Below are positions 6,114 to 9,383 of a stretch of 9,383 nucleotides of DNA, piece by piece; positions within the stretch are counted from its first letter, which is position 1, and each line of letters starts with the position of its first letter. Under the pieces are notes generated by a model. The model was not told the DNA's origin, did not search any database, and saw nothing but the letters and a program-made list of their open reading frames with translations. The stretch comes from Treponema sp. (GTDB lineage: Bacteria; Spirochaetota; Spirochaetia; Treponematales; Breznakiellaceae). The position numbers were made by a program, and so were the translations under genes. Location: positions 1 through 9,383 of the forward strand of contig JAISYA010000004.1 in assembly GCA_031270205.1 (NCBI GenBank). Direction: 5' to 3'.

Positions 6114-7303
6114 TCCCTGTCCACTATGATCGCGTTAGCCGGATGCCAGTTCACCAGAACCTTGTCGCCGATCTCCACAGGCGCGTCGATTCCCTGACAA
6201 CTTGCGCAGACTTCTTCCCGCTCTGCGGCGTCACCTGACAAGAGGCCGTCTCTCAGGCCGCTGTCGGACAGGCCGCCGCCGGAGGAGCCGGCCTCCTCTT
6301 CCGCGGCAGGCGAAACCGCGGACGGCGCTTTCAGCCGCGCCGTGATGCGGAGCAGCCCGCCCGCAAAACTCTTCCCGGTGACCAGCGCGGCCAGGCCTTC
6401 CGTCCCGTTACCATACGGCGCGATCATAAGATGTTCCTCGCGGACAGCCACATGGATCTCCTCGCCGGGCCGTATGCTCCCGGCGCCTTCGTCCGGTGAA
6501 TACACAAGCGCCGCGCGGCCCGCGGGGTGTTCAAAAATCAGCCGGTTGTTTTCACTTTCCAGCGCCCTGCCGGTAAGTACATTGGCGCCGCCCACAAATT
6601 TGGCCACAAAGCCGGTTTTGGGACGCTTGTAAATACCGGCGGCGGAACCGATCTGCTCAAAAACGCCGTTTCGTATAACGGCAATACGGTCCGACATGGT
6701 AAGCGCCTCTTCCTGATCGTGGGTAATATAGATAAAAGTAATGCCCAGCTGCTTTTGCAGCCGCTTTAATTCAATCTGCATCTGCCGGCGGAGCTGCAAA
6801 TCCAGAGCGCCCAGGGGTTCGTCCAGAAGCAGCGCCTTGGGCCGGTTGATCACCGCCCGCGCCACCGCCACCCGCTGGCGCTGCCCGCCGGAAAGTTCAT
6901 CAGGCCGCCGCCGCTCAAAGCCCGAAAGCCGCACCAGCGCCAGGGCCTCGGTCACGTTTTTTTTTATTTCAGCCTTGGGCAGCCCCCGCAGTTTGAGGCT
7001 GTAAGCGATATTCTGTTCGACATTCATGTGGGGGAACAGGGCATAATTTTGAAAAACCATGTTCAGTCCCCGCTTGTCCGGCTCCAGGGCGCTCACATCC
7101 TGCCCGTCAATAAACACCCTGCCGGAATCTGCCGTCTCAAGTCCCGCGATAATTCGCAATATGGTTGTTTTACCGCAGCCCGACGAGCCCAGAAGGGTGA
7201 TAAATTCCCCCCGGCCCACCGAAAGATCGATCCCCCTAAGCACGTCAACGGAACCAAAACGTTTTCTGATTCCCGCAAGGCGTAACAATTCCTGAACGCT
7301 CAC
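6110..7303 (-). CDS. potA: Spermidine/putrescine ABC transporter ATPase PotA
   Basis: This ATPase of 397 aa drives polyamine import through PotB-PotC on the cytoplasmic face. It shows Walker A GSSGCGKTT (39-47), Q-loop Gln85, signature LSGGQ (137-141), Walker B ALLLDEP (157-163) and switch His195 (ITHDQEEA). A TOBE-like regulatory domain runs from about 240 to the end. It is interrupted by a low-complexity acidic Gly/Ser-rich insertion at about 324-372, which contains two cysteines (CASC). The GTG start at 7303 is chosen because AAAGGGGAG lies just upstream and a good promoter lies just before that. The open frame continues to 7813, but it would then run through the promoter and antisense to the methyltransferase gene, so that part is not real. 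First gene of potABC. Confidence 0.93.
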   Translation of the reverse strand: MSVQELLRLAGIRKRFGSVDVLRGIDLSVGRGEFITLLGSSGCGKTTILRIIAGLETADSGRVFIDGQDVSALEPDKRGLNMVFQNYALFPHMNVEQNIAYSLKLRGLPKAEIKKNVTEALALVRLSGFERRRPDELSGGQRQRVAVARAVINRPKALLLDEPLGALDLQLRRQMQIELKRLQKQLGITFIYITHDQEEALTMSDRIAVIRNGVFEQIGSAAGIYKRPKTGFVAKFVGGANVLTGRALESENNRLIFEHPAGRAALVYSPDEGAGSIRPGEEIHVAVREEHLMIAPYGNGTEGLAALVTGKSFAGGLLRITARLKAPSAVSPAAEEEAGSSGGGLSDSGLRDGLLSGDAAEREEVCASCQGIDAPVEIGDKVLVNWHPANAIIVDRE

Positions 7304-7323
7304 CGGCTCCCCTTTTATTCGCA

Positions 7324-7353
7324 AGTATACCTTTTCTTTCGGCATGTTGCCAA
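7324..7353 (-). promoter_or_regulatory. Promoter of potABC
   Basis: On the minus strand, TTGGCA (7353-7348, five of six bases of the -35 consensus) is separated by 18 nt from TATACT (7329-7324, a strong -10). Transcription would start near 7317, leaving a leader of only about 14 nt with AGGGGAG directly before the GTG at 7303. This rules out the in-frame ATG at 7345, which would lie upstream of the transcript start. The -35 shares bases with that of the divergent promoter. Confidence 0.65.
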
Positions 7354-7375
7354 CAGCCCGTGAACCGGCTATCAT
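7347..7375 (+). promoter_or_regulatory. Promoter of the methyltransferase-hydrolase pair
   Basis: TTGCCA (7347-7352, five of six bases of the -35 consensus) is followed after exactly 17 nt by TATCAT (7370-7375, five of six bases of the -10 consensus). Transcription would start near 7382, about 18 nt before the ATG at 7400. The -35 box overlaps the -35 of the potABC promoter on the other strand: both use the 7-bp word TTGCCAA at 7347-7353. Confidence 0.6.
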
Positions 7376-7399
7376 TAGACGCACGGAGCGCTGAAGTAC

Positions 7400-7990
7400 A
7401 TGGGAACAAGGGATTTTTTTAACCGCATGGCGGACAGCTGGGATGAGAAAAACCGTTACGAAACGGACAAAATCGAATTGATGCTGAATCTCCTGTACAT
7501 TAAAAACGGCGATACGGTTCTGGATGTGGGGACCGGCACCGGCGTGCTGCTTCCGCTGCTTTTGCGAAGAACCGGCGGAGAGTACATTACCGCGATTGAT
7601 GTTGCGGAAAAGATGATCGAAAAAGCGAAGCAAAAATTCCCCGATACCGGGACACGCTTTGCCGCCGCCGATGTAATGGAGTATCCCTTTGACAATGATT
7701 CTTTTGACCACATCATCTGTTATTCCGTCTTCCCCCATATACAGGAAAAAAGCGCGGCCATAGCGCGGTTCGCGGCGGCCCTGAAACCGGGGGGACTCTT
7801 GAGCGTGCTTCATTCGGCGTCAAAAGAAAAAATCAACGGCGTGCATGTCCACAGCCACGATATCAATTCGGATTATCTTTTACCCGCAGCTGAATACATC
7901 CCTTTGCTGCGCAAAAACAGCCTCAGGGAAGAGATCATTATTGACAACGAGGAAATGTTCATGTTCTGCGCGCGCAGGCAGTGGCAGTAA
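7400..7990 (+). CDS. Class I SAM-dependent methyltransferase, substrate unknown
   Basis: This soluble protein of 196 aa should transfer a methyl group from S-adenosylmethionine to an unidentified acceptor. It has a UbiE-like Rossmann fold. Motif I is VLDVGTGTG (40-48), and the acidic residue closing strand 2 is Asp67 (AIDVAEKMI). Asp91 (AADVMEYPF) fits the adenine-binding position. Strand 4 is FDHIICYSVFPHI (102-114), followed by ALKPGG (127-132). The N-terminal FFNRMADSWDE is typical of small methyltransferases of this group. A histidine-rich stretch (HVHSHD, 149-154) could be near an active site or bind metal. The ATG at 7400 has only a weak GGAG at 11 nt. The 21-bp gap to the hydrolase gene suggests an operon. 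The substrate cannot be read from the sequence. Confidence 0.88.
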   Translation: MGTRDFFNRMADSWDEKNRYETDKIELMLNLLYIKNGDTVLDVGTGTGVLLPLLLRRTGGEYITAIDVAEKMIEKAKQKFPDTGTRFAAADVMEYPFDNDSFDHIICYSVFPHIQEKSAAIARFAAALKPGGLLSVLHSASKEKINGVHVHSHDINSDYLLPAAEYIPLLRKNSLREEIIIDNEEMFMFCARRQWQ

Positions 7991-8011
7991 GGCATCCATA
8001 AGGAAAACAAC

Positions 8012-8875
8012 ATGGTTATAGATTTTCACACCCATATTTACCCTGAAAAAATAAGCGCCAAGGTGCGGGTCAATCTTTTTGAATTTTACAAGATACCGAT
8101 ACAGATGGACGGCATTGTGCCAACCCTGCTGGAAAACGGGCGCGCGGGAGGGATAGACCGCTTTGTGGTTTTTTCACCCGCCGCCGTTCCCGGGCAGGTG
8201 CAAAATATCAATGATTTTATCGCCGCGGTCTGCCGGGAACACCCTGAGCTGATTGGCTTTGGGACATTGCATCAGGACATGCGAAATCCCGTGGACGAGA
8301 TCCGCCGGATCGCGGAACTGGGACTCAAGGGGATTAAACTGCACCCCGACATACAGCGCTTTAATATTGACGACGACTGCATGATGGAAATGTACGCGGC
8401 GCTGGAAGGAAGGCTGCCGGTAATTTTTCATACCGGCGATTACCGTTATTCTTTTTCCCACCCTTCAAGGCTTGCGCGGGTGCTGGATAATTTTCCGGGT
8501 CTCACCGCGGTGGCGGCCCACTTCGGCGGCTGGTCACTTTTTGATATTGCCATGGATTATCTGCACGACCGTTTCTGTTATTTTGACGTTTCCAGTTCCC
8601 TGCCTTTTCTCGGCAAGCGCCGCGCGCGGGAGCTTATCCGGGTCTACGGCGCGGAGCGTTTTCTGTTCGGTTCCGACTATCCCATGTGGAACCCCGCCGC
8701 CTGTCTTACGGATTTTCTTGAACTGAATTTATCGGGAACCGAAAGGGATTTAATCCTCTACAAAAACGCCCTCGCGATTTTGGGAGAAGAAAAAAATCAA
8801 TCACCCAGCCACACAAACAACTCTACCGTATCGGACAAAACGTCCGTGTTGTCTGTGTGTGTAAACTCTTCCTAG
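8012..8875 (+). CDS. TIM-barrel metal-dependent hydrolase (amidohydrolase 2 type)
   Basis: This 287-aa cytoplasmic protein is probably a hydrolase or decarboxylase of the amidohydrolase-related family. Metal-site residues appear in order: HTH (His6, His8) at the start of the barrel, His111 (GIKLHPD), His140 (IFHTGD), His170 (AAHFGG) and Asp222 (FGSDYP), the family's canonical set. The fold ends near residue 258 (ILGEE). Residues about 264-287 (from SPSHTNNS to VCVNSS) are Ser/Thr-rich, look unlike the family, and are encoded by an imperfect palindrome. The ATG at 8012 has AAGGA seven nt upstream. It is likely co-transcribed with the methyltransferase. The stop lies 7 bp from the stop of the convergent small membrane gene. 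Substrate unknown. Confidence 0.9.
   Translation: MVIDFHTHIYPEKISAKVRVNLFEFYKIPIQMDGIVPTLLENGRAGGIDRFVVFSPAAVPGQVQNINDFIAAVCREHPELIGFGTLHQDMRNPVDEIRRIAELGLKGIKLHPDIQRFNIDDDCMMEMYAALEGRLPVIFHTGDYRYSFSHPSRLARVLDNFPGLTAVAAHFGGWSLFDIAMDYLHDRFCYFDVSSSLPFLGKRRARELIRVYGAERFLFGSDYPMWNPAACLTDFLELNLSGTERDLILYKNALAILGEEKNQSPSHTNNSTVSDKTSVLSVCVNSS
8810..8859. repeat. Nested inverted repeat in the 3' end of the hydrolase gene
   Basis: CACACAAACAAC (8810-8821) pairs with GTTGTCTGTGTG (8848-8859) at 11 of 12 positions. Inside it, CGGAC (8832-8836) and GTCCG (8842-8846) form a second stem with a 5-nt loop. The element lies within the last 22 codons of the hydrolase gene, just before convergent gene ends. 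It could act as a two-way terminator-like hairpin, although no T tract follows. It could also be a small inserted palindrome that extended the reading frame. Confidence 0.6.
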
Positions 8876-8882
8876 GGCAGCC

Positions 8883-9194
8883 TTACGCATTGTTCCCTGT
8901 TTCCTTCCAGGCAGTCCGGTCATGAGTCCGGCCGGCATCAAGGCGGTCATTTCTACGTTTTTTTCTGCGGAGCATGGTGCTCAGATGATACGCGCTGATA
9001 AATGACGTCAGCGCGAAAGAAATTATCGCGTACGCGATGCAGACCTGCGGGTTAAAATAGGCGCCTTCCAGGTACGGGAAAATTCCCAGCGCCAGACAAA
9101 GGACAACAACCGAACTTACCGCGTACGCAATGATCACAATAAAAATTGTTTGTGATATATGCGATTTTTCCCTAAACCATTCCATGAAAGCCAC
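8883..9194 (-). CDS. Small two-helix membrane protein of unknown function
   Basis: I do not recognise this 103-aa protein. Two hydrophobic segments, at about 15-39 (ISQTIFIVIIAYAVSSVVVLCLALG, split here as ISQTIFIVIIAY and AVSSVVVLCLALG) and 51-69 (QVCIAYAIISFALTSFISA), predict a hairpin in the inner membrane. They are joined by a short loop (IFPYLEGAYFNP). The C-terminal 30 residues are strongly charged (MLRRKKRRNDR) and probably cytoplasmic. The GTG at 9194 is preferred over the ATG at 9185 because AGGAGG (9206-9201) sits 6 nt before the GTG but 15 nt before the ATG. The gene stands alone on this strand and converges on the hydrolase gene with a 7-bp gap. Confidence 0.75.
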   Translation of the reverse strand: MAFMEWFREKSHISQTIFIVIIAYAVSSVVVLCLALGIFPYLEGAYFNPQVCIAYAIISFALTSFISAYHLSTMLRRKKRRNDRLDAGRTHDRTAWKETGNNA

Positions 9195-9200
9195 TATCTT

Positions 9201-9220
9201 CCTCCTTACATACTTACATA
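9201..9220 (-). promoter_or_regulatory. Strong ribosome binding site and 8-bp tandem repeat
   Basis: AGGAGG (9206-9201 on the minus strand) gives a perfect Shine-Dalgarno sequence for the small membrane protein and decides its GTG start. Immediately upstream the word TATGTAAG is present twice in tandem (9220-9205, the second copy running into the ribosome binding site). A -10 such as TATGTA is possible here, but no convincing -35 was found. Confidence 0.6.
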
Positions 9221-9239
9221 GGAATAAATTACATCAATC

Positions 9240-9314
9240 GAGCCTGTTCCAAAACTAATTGACTGTGCGCTCACGTTCCCGGCATAGCCGGGGGCACGGT
9301 TTTGGACCAGGCTC
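9240..9314. repeat. Nested inverted-repeat element at the right edge
   Basis: The outer arms GAGCCTGTTCCAAAAC (9240-9255) and GTTTTGGACCAGGCTC (9299-9314) are complementary at 15 of 16 positions. Inside lie GTGC/GCAC (9265-9268 and 9294-9297) and a perfect hairpin CCCGGC-ATA-GCCGGG (9278-9292). Together they would fold into a long cruciform or RNA stem of about 75 nt. The first half of the outer arm, CTGTTCCAAAACT, recurs at 9365-9377, so the element is part of a larger repeated structure running off the window. Confidence 0.8.
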
Positions 9315-9377
9315 TTGCAGTTTTTCAGGCTAAAGCCTTGCAAAACTGCGTTTTTTAAAGGTTGCTGTTCCAAAACT
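9244..9377 (+). repeat. 13-bp direct repeat CTGTTCCAAAACT, two copies
   Basis: Identical copies at 9244-9256 and 9365-9377 flank the nested inverted repeat and the T-tract hairpin. Their inverted counterpart is at 9299-9310. Copies facing in both directions suggest a composite of short interspersed repeats, but the window ends before its right boundary. Confidence 0.75.
9317..9356 (+). terminator. Terminator-like hairpin with T tract
   Basis: GCAGTTTT (9317-9324) pairs with AAAACTGC (9342-9349), with an inner hairpin AGGCT-AA-AGCCT (9327-9338). A run of six T follows at 9351-9356. On the plus strand this has the form of an intrinsic terminator. No plus-strand gene ends directly before it, so it may instead be a module of the repeat region at 9240-9383. 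Confidence 0.45.
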
Positions 9378-9383
9378 GAAGTT

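Noticed and set aside
7304..7813. N-terminal extension of PotA to 567 aa
   Set aside because: The extra frame is antisense to the methyltransferase gene, crosses both promoters, and does not resemble PotA. The GTG at 7303 has a good ribosome binding site and gives the family's normal start.
8883..9194. Toxin, holin or immunity gene
   Set aside because: Two hydrophobic helices and a charged tail alone do not support any such role, and there is no partner gene beside it.

Overview
The window looks like chromosomal DNA of a GC-rich spirochaete, most likely a Treponema-type organism of the termite-gut kind. This is inference. It rests on a threonyl-tRNA synthetase that lacks the usual N-terminal TGS domain, a potABC-type spermidine/putrescine transporter operon, a secreted NlpC/P60 protein with an outer-membrane-barrel-like tail, and intergenic spaces filled with hairpins and repeats. 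No rRNA, tRNA, transposase, integrase or cas gene is visible.

Layout. Positions 2-329 hold a tandem array of 14 short palindromes. A hairpin and a simple-sequence stretch (about 340-425) lead to the 3' end of a minus-strand NlpC/P60 gene (460-1839). A 65-bp divergent intergenic region separates it from plus-strand thrS (1905-3692). After thrS comes a 721-bp stretch without genes: a GC-rich hairpin segment (3693-3874), then a second array of 22 palindromes (3875-4381). A minus-strand operon potA-potB-potC (7303 down to 4414) follows, with 4-bp overlaps between its genes and no potD. Divergent from potA is a plus-strand pair: a SAM-dependent methyltransferase (7400-7990) and a TIM-barrel metal-dependent hydrolase (8012-8875). 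The two divergent promoters appear to share one -35 region. A small minus-strand two-helix membrane protein (8883-9194) converges on the hydrolase. The right edge (9240-9383) is made of nested inverted repeats and a terminator-like hairpin.

The most unusual content is the pair of palindrome arrays. Both are built from 16-bp GTTC-N8-GAAC palindromes separated by a 7-nt TAAGCCT-type or an 8-nt TAATAC-type spacer. The spacers match between the arrays, read on opposite strands of the window, whereas the inner part of the palindrome differs (CAT/ATG against CCG/CGG) with pairing kept. Both arrays lie downstream of a gene's 3' end and have the same orientation relative to that gene. They therefore look like two members of one repeat family whose stem core can change while spacer and architecture persist. 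Nothing in the window states a function.

The genes themselves are mostly ordinary: translation (thrS), cell-wall remodelling (NlpC/P60), polyamine uptake (PotABC, with its binding protein encoded elsewhere) and two small enzymes of unknown substrate.
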